Below, one piece after another: positions 54,139 through 64,000 of a stretch of 64,000 nucleotides of DNA. The notes below the pieces were generated by a model that was given only the letters and a program-made list of their open reading frames with translations, had not been told where the DNA came from and made no database searches. Location of the stretch: assembly GCA_021030915.1 (NCBI GenBank), contig JAGEMR010000062.1, positions 62,001 through 126,000 of the forward strand. The letters run 5' to 3'. The translations under genes were made by a program, and so were the position numbers. Every line of letters begins with the position of its first letter. The first letter of the stretch is position 1. Origin of the DNA: Astrothelium macrocarpum (Eukaryota > Ascomycota > Dothideomycetes > Trypetheliales > Trypetheliaceae).

Positions 54139-55398
54139 TTATAAAGGAGAATCGTTCCCAGTCTCGTCATATTTCCGCTCGTACTTTTCATCCTCGTACG
54201 TACCCGTCACAGCCTTTCCAGTCATTCCACCCTTGAAGCCCTGCCAGATCGGCCTCAAGAACTGGCGGAAATCGTTCTTGAATCTGTGTTCAAACTCCCA
54301 GGTCCAAATAACCATATTCAAGAACATTAGCGCCGTTGCAGTCCACGTGAGCTTGAAGAAGTTCTCGCCCTTGTAAGCCGAGATGCCAAAGTCTTTACCG
54401 AGAGAATTAATGAGCTTCGCTGCTTCGGCTGAGAAGCCCGTTGTGAGGGCAGAGGCGATGCCGACAAAGAAGAGGCCGGTGAAGGAGAGGGAAATATTGA
54501 TGAACGGGCCGACCCAGCCAAGGCGAAAGGCTGATATGGAGGAGAGGATTAGGGAGAGGCCGATGAAGACGACGGCGATCCAATAAAAGACGAGAACGAA
54601 TGTCTTGGGATCAAAGTCCGAAAGTACGCTGCGTTTATTGCATTCAACCACCTGTTTGGTAACCTTTTGGCCAGGGTGCACGGCCGCTGGGATGCCGTAG
54701 ACGGTAGCATTAGGGATGTCACTAATGTTAGGGGAGTAGTATCCCCAGCAGTAGTCGATCAGGTGGACGGAATACCAGTCGAATAAGCCAACATCTTTCT
54801 TCAACTTCATGAATTCTTGGTTCATTTCGTTGATCAAGCCACTCGGTAAAGACCCGATGGCAGAGGTTGCCTCAGATACGATTTTGCTGGTTTCGCTGGA
54901 GATGGCGCTGACTACTGCACTGGTGACAGAGCTGGCATCGCTCTCGATATTGCTGGCATGGGAGCCAATGTCGGATCCAATGTCACTAATGTCGCTTCTA
55001 ATACCGCGTGGAGCGAGCGTTGGCAAAGGTGTAGTTGCTGGTATCTCCGTAATGGGTCCACTGAGGGCGGGGCTTGGTGTCCGCGCTGGGAGAAAATCTC
55101 GCTTCACAAGGACGTCAGAAGCAAGATTGGAGATATCGCTGTCAAGATCATGAAGGAGGTTATCTCCGAACCGAGTAAGATTGAGCTGTAGAGTGATTGT
55201 TAGCCAGGATACACCACAGATTTATACCATCTCTGAACGTACGGTGAACATATCATAATTCTCCATCATGTTTGGCTTCGAACCAGCGAAGATGCAGAGC
55301 ATGGTGAGAATGAAGGCAGCGATGGTACCAAGCACCGATACGACGCCCAGCGCCCGCAACCTCAATCTGCCGCGTTGAATGTGTGTACGTTCAAGCAT
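54139..55398 (-). CDS. SUR7/PalI-family four-helix membrane protein
   Basis: Plasma-membrane protein of the Sur7 (eisosome) family. Exon 1 (55398-55243) and exon 2 (55185-54139) are joined by a 57-nt GTACGT...ACAG intron that links DMFT to LNLTRFG; 400 aa. Four membrane helices: ~15-37 (VVSVLGTIAAFILTMLCIFA), then after a long extracellular loop FVLVFYWIAVVFIGLSLIL, INISLSFTGLFFVGIASAL and WTATALMFLNMVIWTWEF. The loop holds heptad-like Ser/Ile/Asp repeats (SDISDIGSDIGSHASNIES) and the CWGYYSPN...CNKRS Cys pair expected in Sur7 proteins. A short charged cytosolic tail follows. Role in eisosomes or cell-wall integrity is inferred from the family. Confidence 0.85.
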
Positions 55399-56608
55399 GA
55401 TAAGGCGTGTTACTAAATCACGCTTTTGTTCTGGGGATAGTAGGAAATCGTGCTTTGGATAGAGACTAAAGAGTATATGAAGGAGTGGGCAATTTAGGAT
55501 TTTACGAGGAATCCGGCGATAGCAAACCAGCGCTTTTACTGTTCGCAGGGAAGAGTCAATCAAACAAAGGCGGGTATGTGGAGACTAATTTGACTCCGGC
55601 GAACAGTGAAAGCACAAAGAGTCTTGTGGGTATGACAATGAATGAATGAAATTGTCCGCTGGTCACCTACTTAATGTATCGACTACACATCAGACCTCGT
55701 GACGGAGGCTACGATCGCCTTGAATCAGGCGCCTTCCAAGTCCACAACCCCGTACTCCATTGTATTGACATGGTTTCATGAACAGTCAAGAGAATGACGT
55801 GTTGAAGCGCCGGGCAGAACATATTACCGGCGTGTACATCTGGTACGATATCTAGGTAATTCATCGTCTGATTGGCTTCGGCAATACATTCACCACTCAA
55901 AAAAAGAGCTGGCTAGGCGAACGATGATGTTTTAGCTGCGTGAGGTTGTAAAGAGAAAGTCCGTTTGGTGGCATTGAGGCGGTCGGTTCTTTGCCGACCA
56001 CTAGGGTCTGCAGCCGCCAGGGTCTCTAGTGGCAAGGGCATCGTAGGGACCAACGACTGCAAGGGCTGAAACTTGTTTTCGTAAACATGGCTCATTGGCT
56101 ATCATCATCCTGCGTCAAGATCGCTTGCCGCTGCTCTTCTTGGTGCGTATCGCCAAGGCTTTGCGCGGACCTTATCGTCTGTCTCCACAAGTCATGCAAG
56201 CCGGAATCGTAAGTGAGGAAGAGAGATGATGGAGATGCTTCCGAGAATTACGTGTCGATGCGATGTCTGCCTGATTGTGAAAATGCTATGCTATGCTAAT
56301 TCAGAGCTGAACAAGTCTTACGAAAATCACACCATGCCCCAAGAAAATGCACATGCATGTCGGGCACTGTAAGGGTATAAGCGATTGCCTGCTTCGACGC
56401 CGTCCCATATGTTGAAACCCACCCCAAGGCCTGTTCACAGAGTGGTACCTAACCAGAGTATTCATCCATGAAATTTCGTGGTCAACCGTCCACGTTTGGG
56501 AAACAGTTGACCTATGCATGCATTGTGACGCCGACGTAGAATGCTCTGTAGAGACCGTCTAATGCAACAAAAAAACAAAGACCATCTCCATGCGTATTGT
56601 CGCCCAAC
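55399..56608. other. Intergenic region
   Basis: 1.2 kb between the SUR7-like gene start and the 3' end of the Cys-rich gene. Short frames only. Confidence 0.45.
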
Positions 56609-57349
56609 TCAGTCTTTCATTTCCTGGTCTGGACTCTCGCCAAGACATTCAAAGCACCAAGTATCCCCCTCTTCACCTTTCTCCACACAGCAATTCCTGC
56701 AGATCCTCCGTGCGCCACAGCTTCCTGCACATTCACGAATACAGACATAACAACATCTCTCTTGACAGTGCATGCAGTCTGCAAAGGCATCTAGATCCTT
56801 CTTTTGCGTGGGGCGTTTGTGACAGAGGTGACATGCCTTGAGAGTGTTAACGCCTTTGGATGGAGGTGATGGACTAGGATTGTAGATCTCGCAGATGGGT
56901 TTCTGATAACTGGTACGGAGTGCTTTGGGTGACAAGATCTTCCGACGAACCTTGGCGGGAGGTAGATCTTCTTGGGTAGAGGTTGTGATGTGAATGGTGC
57001 TTGAGCTAGGTAGCGAGTGAAGGTCGAACACCCTCAGCGTGCTCTTGGCTCCTGGCTGTATGTCTCTGTCAGGTGTCGAGTGGGTTGAAGATGCTTTGTC
57101 TTGACCAGAGCTGCTGTTGGTCAGCAGGATATTAGGAGACATGGGCTCTTGTCTAATTTACTTTGGGGATGAAACGGCATGAATTTCTTGGTGTTTGGCA
57201 GGCCTCTTTCGTTTGCCTAAAGCTAAGCTAGCATACTCAGTGTCCGTTGCCATAAAGGTCGTGTCCAGGTCTCGGGTCGAAAGCTGTTGACTGTCTTCAT
57301 GAACAAGAGGGCATGGCGCCTGCTGGAAAAGTTCTGGCGTTATAAACAT
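56609..57349 (-). CDS. Cys-rich, probably zinc-binding fungal protein
   Basis: Two exons: 57349-57162 and 57113-56609, joined by a 48-nt intron (GTAAAT donor, GCTGAC branch site, CAACAG acceptor); 230 aa. The N-terminal half carries TDTEYASLALGKRKRPAK, a short conserved-looking basic block. The C-terminal ~65 residues hold about 13 Cys and a His in pairs (CHLCHKR, CMHCQERCCYVCIREC, GSCGARRICRNCC, WCFEC), a RING/FYVE-like zinc-binding arrangement that I cannot assign to a named class. An ATG at 57142 starts a shorter frame inside the intron; the spliced model keeps the conserved N-terminal part and is preferred. A nuclear role is an inference from the basic block. Confidence 0.65.
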
Positions 57350-58244
57350 CGTGGCAAGAACATAACCAAGCTCTGATCATGGGTAAGTGAATGTTGCTCC
57401 AGGCAGTGAGAATGGCAGTTGCCCAAGTCTCACTGTCTGAAGTTGACGGGGCGAGGACTTGGTCCGAGTCACTCCCGATATTACGCTGTTGGTGCTCTAC
57501 CGGCTCCTGGCGCACGTTCATCCGGAGAGCAAAACCAATCATTCTTACTTTACGCAACTTGATTTGATCATAGGTGCACACTCAGCGAACAATACATGAA
57601 CAATGTGAATTATACCTACCCAGCTGTTTGGCATAGGTCGTTATAAGGATGTTGCCTGCTTCCGGGGTCTCTATGGAAGTTGTAGGTCATTTACTGGATG
57701 TTTGATCTCTCCGCAGTCGTTGCGAGGATCAATCAATTCTTCAGTATATACAATCGTGTTTTGTCATGTCTTGCTTCTCATAATATCTACCAACCTGTCT
57801 TCTTTTCTCCTATGCGCGAAGCTCTTTAGCAAGACTCTCAAATAAGATATAAGGCATCAGTCTTCCCTCTTGATTCAGTATGTGATTCGAAAAAGATAAC
57901 CAGCAGACTGGATCTTCATGACAAGCTTCGTTTGAGCAGCGCGCGGCATCATATCGGATGCCTCCTACAATCCAATAACAGACCAAACTTTAAAATGTAA
58001 TTTGATTTCTTATCAGAGTCAAATTTCAGAACTGTGTTGATTGCAATATGTTATCAAATCTTCAGAGCTAAATCAATTGCAATGGGGTATCAAGCCTTCA
58101 AAACTTTTCAAAAAGCGCCCAAAAATGGAAAATACCAATCAGTCTCAGCCAAATACCAGCGTCCCTTCATAATCGGCCCCCCGACCAAGCCTCCAACCAA
58201 ACTCCCAACTGAACTCCCAACTCCGGAAGAGCAAAAGTTTCAAG
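57350..58244. other. Intergenic region
   Basis: About 900 bp, AT-rich in the middle. No gene is supported. The right end leads into the tandem repeat at 58245. Confidence 0.4.
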
Positions 58245-58487
58245 CCCATCGATTTCCCATGACTACCACTCCTAACTCCGAGAGACTCTGACCATGTAAC
58301 CAAAATTCTCAGATCCAATGACTTGCCGCTGTCTACCACTCCGAGAAGCCTTAATCGTGTGACCAGACTTTTCAAGCAAACCCATCGATTTGCCGCTGCC
58401 TACCATTCCCAGAAGCTTTAACCGTGTAACCGTATCTTTCAGACCTATCGAGTTGCCGCTGCCGACGTCTCCGAAAAACTCTGACGG
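58245..58487. repeat. Degenerate 62-68-bp tandem repeat (about 3.7 units)
   Basis: Units start at 58245 (68 bp), 58313 (68 bp), 58381 (62 bp) and 58443 (partial). Shared blocks are catcgatttgccgctgcctac, in variants, and a right part like accgtgtaaccgtatctttcag. On the plus strand two units translate to similar peptides (DLPLSTTPRSLNRVT and LPLPTIPRSFNRVT) but other units are out of frame or stopped. Confidence 0.65.
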
Positions 58488-58506
58488 ACCTCTAAGCCTT
58501 CATAGC

Positions 58507-60057
58507 TTAGTCTTCATCGTCACTTTCATCGTCGCTGTCGTCGGTTTCCTCATCGGTGTCGTCGTCGGTGTCGTCGTCGTCGGTGTCGTCATCGTCAGTG
58601 TCGTCGTCGGTGTCATCCTCTGATTCATCGTCGGTGTCCGGGTCGTTGCGGATCTCTTTTAGACCACCCTCTTGCCCGGGCACGCGCTTGACGACGTCAC
58701 CTTTTTCGACCGACTCCACGTCCAGTTCGGACTCGTCTTCGCCGTTACGCTTGCCGTTCGGGTGCTTGTGCTCTGGCTTCGCGAGTGGCGAAGGAACAGA
58801 CTTGAGCTCCAGATCGAGCGGCACGTTTGGCGTCGGTCCTGGCCGGGGCTGGTCCCTTTCGTCTAAGGACAAGCCGCGCTTGGACGCCACCTCAGAGTCT
58901 GAGCGACGAACAACCGTTTTCAAGGTCGATCCCGGGTCGGTACTGCTCACCGATGCGCGCTTCGCCTCGTGCATAGCCTGCTTGGCGGACGGGGTGAGAG
59001 TGAAAGAACGGTATAGATGAAACGGGAAACGCCGTGGGCGAAGAGCGTTGACATTCTCGACCACAACCTCGACAGAGCTCGCAGCCGCCGGCGTCGTGAT
59101 GGTACGGTGCGCGGTGTAAGTCTTTTGCACGGTGAGGAAACGAATGGATGTCGTTCCGCTTGGTACGGGCGCATTCTTTGTAGCCGATGCAGATTGACTA
59201 CTCTTGCGAGAACGGTCCTTCTTGCGAGGAACAATCGAGCGTGGACCGTTGACGTGCTTGGTAATCGTGCTGACCACGACTTTGACGGGATTGGACGATG
59301 TGGCTGCTTTTGTCGTTGCCTTGGCCGTAGAAGATGTCGGGACCGGAGATGCAGACTCGAAATAAACAGCTTGGAAAATGGTAGCACCCTGAGTGAAGGT
59401 ACTAGTCGCCGTGGGAGATCGAGAGACCTTGACGCTTTGACCTGATTTTGAGCTCGAGTTTGAAGGCTTCAAATCTCTGGCGGCGATTCCATGGTCGAGC
59501 ACAAAGTCAGGTTCTGCACGTGCCGGCTTGGCTCCCGTCTCCGGCTTTTTGCAGGTTTCCGTCCAAAATTTGGTGGTCGTTTCCGGCCCGTAATCGCAGC
59601 CCGGCGCTGTGGTAAGCACGGTCGTCTCGACTTTACTGGTAGGCCTCCAGCCCGTGTACACTTTCCTCTTTACGTTTTCAATCTCGTCGGCAAGGAAGGC
59701 ACCGGTCACGCTGTAGTGAATGCTAGTGGCAATAAAATCGAGGATGCACCTTCTGCCTTCCCAAGTAGCATCGACGCAGCCAGGTCGACCAGAACACGCT
59801 TCGATGCAGTCTTCTAAAGTGGATACGTAGACTTCACCGAGGTCGGTGCCGTGACTATCTATAAAGGGTTCCACGCGATAGACGTCTCCATTGCTGGCCG
59901 TGTGAGAGCTGTATCTAGGGGTCGTGGACGTAGCGATGGCAACTGGGAGGGTGGTCCCAGAGAAAGGGGTGACAGTGGTGGTGGTCCAAGTTTCCCTGAG
60001 TCCATTTGCCAATGTGGCAAGGGTGCAGATGCCGAAAAGAACAAGAAACGTCTTCAT
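58507..60057 (-). CDS. Secreted protein with Apple/PAN-like domain and acidic Asp/Thr tail
   Basis: Start at 60057 (MKTFLVLFGICTLATLANG, signal peptide). The frame is open 57 codons further upstream, but that part contains the 19-bp repeats and is leader. The product is 516 aa. Residues ~60-130 resemble an Apple/PAN-type module: STLEDCIEACSGRPGCVDATW, then GRRCILDF. A second Cys pair follows (APGCDYGPE, TETCKKPE). The middle is Ser/Thr-rich with basic patches and possible KR processing sites (KRASV, SKRGL, KRVPG). The last ~45 residues are almost only Asp, Thr, Glu and Ser, encoded by a gtcgtc/ggtgtc microsatellite. A wall- or matrix-binding role is possible; a Ca2+-binding tail is speculation. 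Confidence 0.7.
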   Translation of the reverse strand: MKTFLVLFGICTLATLANGLRETWTTTTVTPFSGTTLPVAIATSTTPRYSSHTASNGDVYRVEPFIDSHGTDLGEVYVSTLEDCIEACSGRPGCVDATWEGRRCILDFIATSIHYSVTGAFLADEIENVKRKVYTGWRPTSKVETTVLTTAPGCDYGPETTTKFWTETCKKPETGAKPARAEPDFVLDHGIAARDLKPSNSSSKSGQSVKVSRSPTATSTFTQGATIFQAVYFESASPVPTSSTAKATTKAATSSNPVKVVVSTITKHVNGPRSIVPRKKDRSRKSSQSASATKNAPVPSGTTSIRFLTVQKTYTAHRTITTPAAASSVEVVVENVNALRPRRFPFHLYRSFTLTPSAKQAMHEAKRASVSSTDPGSTLKTVVRRSDSEVASKRGLSLDERDQPRPGPTPNVPLDLELKSVPSPLAKPEHKHPNGKRNGEDESELDVESVEKGDVVKRVPGQEGGLKEIRNDPDTDDESEDDTDDDTDDDDTDDDDTDDDTDEETDDSDDESDDED

Positions 60058-60059
60058 TG

Positions 60060-60154
60060 TGAAGAGACCGAGATGTGGTGAAGATACCGAGAAGTGGTAA
60101 AGAGACTGGAAAGTTGTGAAGAGACAGAGAAGTTGTAGAGAGACCGAGAATTCA
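60060..60154. repeat. Five 19-bp tandem repeats directly upstream of the Apple/PAN start codon
   Basis: Units start at 60060, 60079, 60098, 60117 and 60136, all exactly 19 bp. A consensus on the plus strand is tgaagagaccgagaagttg. The array begins two bases from the ATG (60057, minus strand), so on the mRNA it is a pyrimidine-rich repeat with ctct blocks abutting the start codon. Confidence 0.85.
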
Positions 60155-61330
60155 TGTAGCTGAAATGTGAAGGAGCCCGGAACGATGTGAACTAAGCTAT
60201 CGAGAAGCTTGTGGTGATGGAAATGCAATACGGAAGGAAATTCAAAAGCCTTTTATATTCATTTTCCAATAGATTCTCGCAATATTTTACCTTTTGCGGA
60301 CTGCTTTTGTTGAGTGAATGTTTCCACGAGTTTCGCATTCAGAAAGTGTTGAATTTATAGGTCCCAAAATACTTGGACCGTAATTTCCCTTGTCCATTTC
60401 CAAGAAGGATCGAGAGACTCTCCAGGAAGTAGCAAACACGAATCGGATGAGGAGTTGCTTCCCATAGACTATTGGAATGACAAAAGTGTATATTGTTTGA
60501 GCTTAGAATCTGAGTGCAGGATTACGAAAATCTAAAATCAACAAAAGATGTCGCTGCTTGGATGTCTCCAACGTACGAAGTGGGTAAAAGTGTACAGAAG
60601 CCATCCGAGATAAAACGCAATGAATTTTGTTGGCAAGTTCTGATTTGGAAACTTGAAAAGGAGAATTTACGCGTTGGTAAATGTGTGCAGATGTACCAAT
60701 TCAACGCTCTTGCGTAGCTTCCATCCCGATTGCCAAATTTGTCAGAACATTGGGCTTGTGGGTCATCATCCCCATTTCCCCTATCGGTAATCTGGCGTGT
60801 CTGCTTCCAAGACAATCTTTCTGAAGCCACTAATGCGGTAAGGTACCAGCTGAAAATAGGCAACCGCTCACGTGGTCCTGTCCAATGTACCTTTCAAGTA
60901 AAAGGTACCTACACATTGAGGCAGTCAGCTGGGGGGACCCAACTGGCGCCACTCAACATGTCGACTACTTGCATGAGTACGACGATGCAACCGCTTGATC
61001 TTCCGCTCAGCTTTCTTGTGCGACGCAATCCGGATGGCAACATCCGTTGAATACCAGGCGCTGCGTGAGTGTAGAAGTGGTATTGCCTAATAGCTGAGCA
61101 GGTGGACTTCAGCACCAGATCGGAGTAGAGTGCACCTGACAGGGAACTGCGCCTGCTTCGAATCCCTAAGACAAGGCAACAACTCCATCTTTCTATCACC
61201 TGCTTTTCTTCTATTGTCCCGTTTCATTCAAAAGATCAAAAACATCGCAAGACTCGTGGACAAATTCGTCACATCTGTTGTCAGGTTATCCGACCCGTTT
61301 TCCACGTAACTTGCTGATACTGTCACGACC
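60155..61330. other. Divergent intergenic region
   Basis: 1.18 kb between the Apple/PAN gene and the App1-like gene. No gene is supported. Confidence 0.45.
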
Positions 61331-62626
61331 ATGGATTACCTGAGGAAGCTTGGGGACGAAGCACTCGGTGCAAGTCATCAGCTGGCTGTACATACCGTAG
61401 AAGGCTCGCTGATTGACAAAGATGCTTCGTTTTCACCCGAAGTACCGTTGGAACTCAAAAATTCAATGCCAGATCTGATGGACCGCTTTGCTTTCGTGTG
61501 GCCTGGCTCAAAGCCCAAGGATGCAAACCCCGAAGAGCATGCTGTATGGCTTCTTGACAATACCGCATTCAGAGCAACCGACGATGAAGAGACGCGCAAG
61601 CAAGCAGGCCTTCCACCTAATAGCCACGCTCCATGGCATGTTGAATACGTGGCAGCCTACTTCATCAGGAACTCCGGCAGGGACGTCTCCAAATTTGTTG
61701 GATTCATTGCTGAGAAGCTAAATATTGATGGCAATGACGAAGGCGCCATGAGCTTAATCAGTCACCGCCTTCAGCCCTTTCTCGATACCGTCTTGCCCAA
61801 TCACCTTGTCCAAATCAAAATCCAAGAGTCCCAGGAACAGACTCTGGGCGCATCGTCTATGCAGGGAATCTCATGTCAAGTCCTTCCCCTCAACCTCGAT
61901 ACCAAGCCCGCATCAATAACGTCTCAACCCTTCGCCTCCTTCTCCGTCGTCCCCCCCACGGCCGGCATCTCCAACACCACCATCTTCGCCGAGCCGGACG
62001 GATGGGCCATCATCAGCGACATCGACGACACCATCAAAATCACCCAAACCCCCTCGCGCATCGGCATCCTCCACAACACCTTCGCCGAACCCCAACCCAA
62101 AGCCGTGGCAGGCATGCCGCAGCTCTACGCGCACATGAACACCGTCCTCCAGCACCCCGCCTTCTTCTACCTCAGCGCCAGCCCGTACAACCTCTACCCG
62201 TTCCTCAAGGACTTCCGCAACACCTTCTACCCGCCCGGCACCATCATCCTGCGCGACGCGTCGTGGCAGAACCTCGGCGGCCTGATCAGCAGCCTAACGG
62301 AGGGCACGCAGGAGTACAAAGCCGCGCGCATCGTCAAGATCCACGCGTGGCTGCCGCAGCGGAAGATGGTGTGTTTGGGCGACAGCACGCAGCGCGATCC
62401 CGAGGCGTACGGCGAGAGCGCCAGGAGGTTTCCCGGCTGGATCAAGAAGATCTTCATCAGGAAGGTGACGGGGATTGCGGGGATGGATGAGAAGGATAAG
62501 AATGCCGATGTGCGGTTTGAGAAGGCGTTTGAGGGATTGCCAAGGGACTTGTGGCATGTTTTTGAGGATCCGGCGGAATTGTCGGGGAAGGTGGATGATT
62601 TGGTGGGCGGGGAGAAATCGTCCTAG
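61331..62626 (+). CDS. App1-like phosphatidate phosphatase (DUF2183)
   Basis: Single frame of 431 codons. The C-terminal half is a HAD-type phosphatase with the catalytic DxDxT as ISDIDDTIKIT (~227-237). It continues FYLSASPYNLYPFL (motif II), then ARIVKIHAWLPQRKMVCLGDSTQRDPEAYG (motif III/IV with GDSxQxD), as in yeast App1, a Mg2+-dependent PA phosphatase linked to endocytosis. The N-terminal part (MDRFAFVWPGSKPKDANPEE) is shared by fungal relatives that lack App1's long tail. No intron is needed. A cytosolic or membrane-associated location is expected from the absence of a signal peptide. It is convergent with RIB1. Confidence 0.88.
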   Translation: MDYLRKLGDEALGASHQLAVHTVEGSLIDKDASFSPEVPLELKNSMPDLMDRFAFVWPGSKPKDANPEEHAVWLLDNTAFRATDDEETRKQAGLPPNSHAPWHVEYVAAYFIRNSGRDVSKFVGFIAEKLNIDGNDEGAMSLISHRLQPFLDTVLPNHLVQIKIQESQEQTLGASSMQGISCQVLPLNLDTKPASITSQPFASFSVVPPTAGISNTTIFAEPDGWAIISDIDDTIKITQTPSRIGILHNTFAEPQPKAVAGMPQLYAHMNTVLQHPAFFYLSASPYNLYPFLKDFRNTFYPPGTIILRDASWQNLGGLISSLTEGTQEYKAARIVKIHAWLPQRKMVCLGDSTQRDPEAYGESARRFPGWIKKIFIRKVTGIAGMDEKDKNADVRFEKAFEGLPRDLWHVFEDPAELSGKVDDLVGGEKSS

Positions 62627-63049
62627 GAGGAGTCGATTGCGTATCGTGGGAAGAGGGGGAGGGGAGGTCGTTTTCTCAGCGTACTTATGGAGCGGTGTTG
62701 TTTGAGATGACTGGAAGGATATTGTATGAGACGAATGGCGCGGTTTTGTGAATGATTCGGTTGTTGTAATACCATGGGCGGTTTTCCTTTTAGGAGTACA
62801 TCTTTATGACGTAGATTCTTGATATATATATTTTTCGGTTTCGAACAGAATGGTATCCGCACAAGCATGTATAGGTGACATGCCTTTTTCAGAATGCAAG
62901 GGAGATTCAAACGACGGAACTGCATGAAAACTCCTGTATATGCCAACGCCCGCACCAACCTTTTTAGCCGAACGCCGAGGTGTACACAAAATCGTTATTG
63001 TGTACTCAACATATGCTTGAACTTTTCAATCTGTCACAAGGGTTAGCAA
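62627..63049. other. Convergent intergenic region
   Basis: 423 bp between the App1-like gene and RIB1. No feature is supported. Confidence 0.45.
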
Positions 63050-64000
63050 TCAAGCATTTCCGCCCACCCCCAAACATCCCTTATCGTCCCAACTCACCTT
63101 TGTGGAAAGATACTTCTCTACCTCCTCACTCCCCCTCATTCCTTTCTTCCACGCCAATGGAATCATCGCCACCCGTTCCCTCACCACCACCTCCCTCCCC
63201 GGTCCTTCCACCGCCCTCACCTTATCCGGATTATTCGTCAACAACCGAATCCCCCTTTCCTCCCCGCCTTCTCCCCTCCCCAACCCCAAATCCACAAGCA
63301 TACTCGTCGCCAACCCGTAACTCCTAGCATCGGCCGGATGGCGCAGCAGCACGTTCGCCTCGTACGTGTCGCTTCCCAGATCCTGCAGATTGTACGCCTT
63401 CAGCTTCTCCCCCAGCCCGATCCCTCGCCCTTCCTGCCGTAAGTAGATGATCACGCCGCCGACGGAGTTAGGGGGAAGGTTCGAGGGTAGCGACATTAGG
63501 CGCGCGGCTTCGTCGAGCTGCTCGCCGCAATCGCAACGTGCAGACCAGACGGTCTCGCCGGTATAGCATTCGGAGTGGATGCGGACCAGGGGGGCTTTGG
63601 GTTGGGTGGCGGAAGGAGTAAGGGAGGAGTTGGTGTTGGTGACCGTGGACAAGGAAGAACTGGAAGGCGTACGAGAGGTGGTGGAGATGGAGGTTGAGGA
63701 GCTGCTGCCGATAGTTTCTTGTTTGATTTGCTCGACACGAGAGTGGGAGCGACCCGGGTAGAGACGGCCGGTATAGGCGCCGCGAATCATGCGGTCTTTT
63801 TCCGTCTCGCCTTCGCGTGGGGCGTCGAGGCTTTTGCTTCGGATTTGATCGCCAAAAACAATAGCGAGGTGCTCTTTGTTGTCAACATTGTTTTGGTAGA
63901 GATGTAAGAACATTTCTTGTCCGGTGGTCGTTGGTATTCTGGCTCGAACTACGCAATTAACTTCTGGAAGCTTTTCCAAAAGATTTGGCGCGGATTCGAG
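63050..64000 (-). CDS. RIB1: GTP cyclohydrolase II (riboflavin synthesis), N-terminus outside the window
   Basis: Catalyses the first step of riboflavin synthesis: GTP to a diaminopyrimidine, formate and pyrophosphate. The frame is open to the right edge (NLLEKLPEVNCVVRARIPTT), so the start lies beyond 64000; the apparent start at 63979 is TTG and not used. RibA features present: VRARIPTTTG, the zinc site HSECYTGETVWSARCDCGEQL, substrate/catalytic loop YLRQEGRGIGL, then AYNLQDLG, YG.A..ML, RLLTNNPDKV and a short tail. A ~45-residue Ser/Thr-rich insert (SSSSTSISTTSRTP...) sits before the zinc site, as in fungal Rib1. The last exon appears to be complete at the 3' end. Confidence 0.93.
   Translation of the reverse strand, partial: LESAPNLLEKLPEVNCVVRARIPTTTGQEMFLHLYQNNVDNKEHLAIVFGDQIRSKSLDAPREGETEKDRMIRGAYTGRLYPGRSHSRVEQIKQETIGSSSSTSISTTSRTPSSSSLSTVTNTNSSLTPSATQPKAPLVRIHSECYTGETVWSARCDCGEQLDEAARLMSLPSNLPPNSVGGVIIYLRQEGRGIGLGEKLKAYNLQDLGSDTYEANVLLRHPADARSYGLATSMLVDLGLGRGEGGEERGIRLLTNNPDKVRAVEGPGREVVVRERVAMIPLAWKKGMRGSEEVEKYLSTKVSWDDKGCLGVGGNA

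Noticed and set aside
1..64000. tRNA or rRNA genes
   Set aside because: I scanned by eye for T-arm (GTTCRANNC) contexts with a matching acceptor stem and found none that folds; a covariance-model scan would be decisive.

Overview
This window is nuclear DNA from a filamentous ascomycete (Pezizomycotina). The evidence is many short GT-AG introns (about 47-100 nt) with CTRAC/CTAAY branch sites just before the acceptor, a set of typical fungal single-copy genes (palC, VPS10, ATP4, NOC4, MNN10, RIB1, a complex I subunit), and fungus-specific families (SUR7, DUF7708-type STAND protein, NRPS-like reductase). The sequence does not allow a genus to be named. Exon structures were built by hand from splice signals, reading-frame continuity and recalled family conservation.

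Layout. 0-4 kb: a secreted Ser/Thr-rich protein that runs off the left edge and a GH43 glycosidase. 4.4-18.3 kb: housekeeping block with palC (alkaline pH signalling), VPS10 (vacuolar sorting receptor), ATP4 (F1Fo ATP synthase subunit b) divergent from NOC4 (ribosome biogenesis), an APC-family permease, and a thioredoxin-fold SH3BGR-like protein with a long acidic tail. 18.7-26 kb: a large single-pass membrane protein and MNN10 (Golgi mannosyltransferase). 26.4-42.7 kb: an accessory-looking stretch with a DUF7708/STAND-like protein divergent from a DUF7025-type AAA ATPase, a complex I subunit, a short Cys-rich protein, repeat-rich noncoding DNA, an A-T-R NRPS-like reductase and a small secreted Cys-rich protein. 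43-64 kb: a bZIP factor, an LPA-type acyltransferase, a GPI-anchored protein, a Ser-rich disordered protein, a conserved unknown, a SUR7-like protein, a Cys-rich putative zinc protein, a secreted Apple/PAN-like protein with an Asp/Thr tail, an App1-like phosphatase and the C-terminal part of RIB1 (GTP cyclohydrolase II).

Most striking observations. (1) The two divergent accessory genes at 26.4-32.1 kb each carry one unusually long intron (286 and 274 nt against about 50-60 nt elsewhere). Both introns are long imperfect hairpins, all four arms are homologous, and the 5' splice site lies at the same offset from the shared core. This is what mobile 'introner-like' introns would look like. (2) At 34190-34473 there are ten consecutive short hairpins at 26-37 bp spacing, with paired changes that keep the stems. 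(3) Smaller signals are a 19-bp x5 repeat directly upstream of the Apple/PAN gene, a 62-68-bp degenerate repeat downstream of it, a 25-bp repeat near 42.5 kb, a YxxxK to YxxxQ change in the NRPS-like reductase domain, and several 3n stop-free introns.
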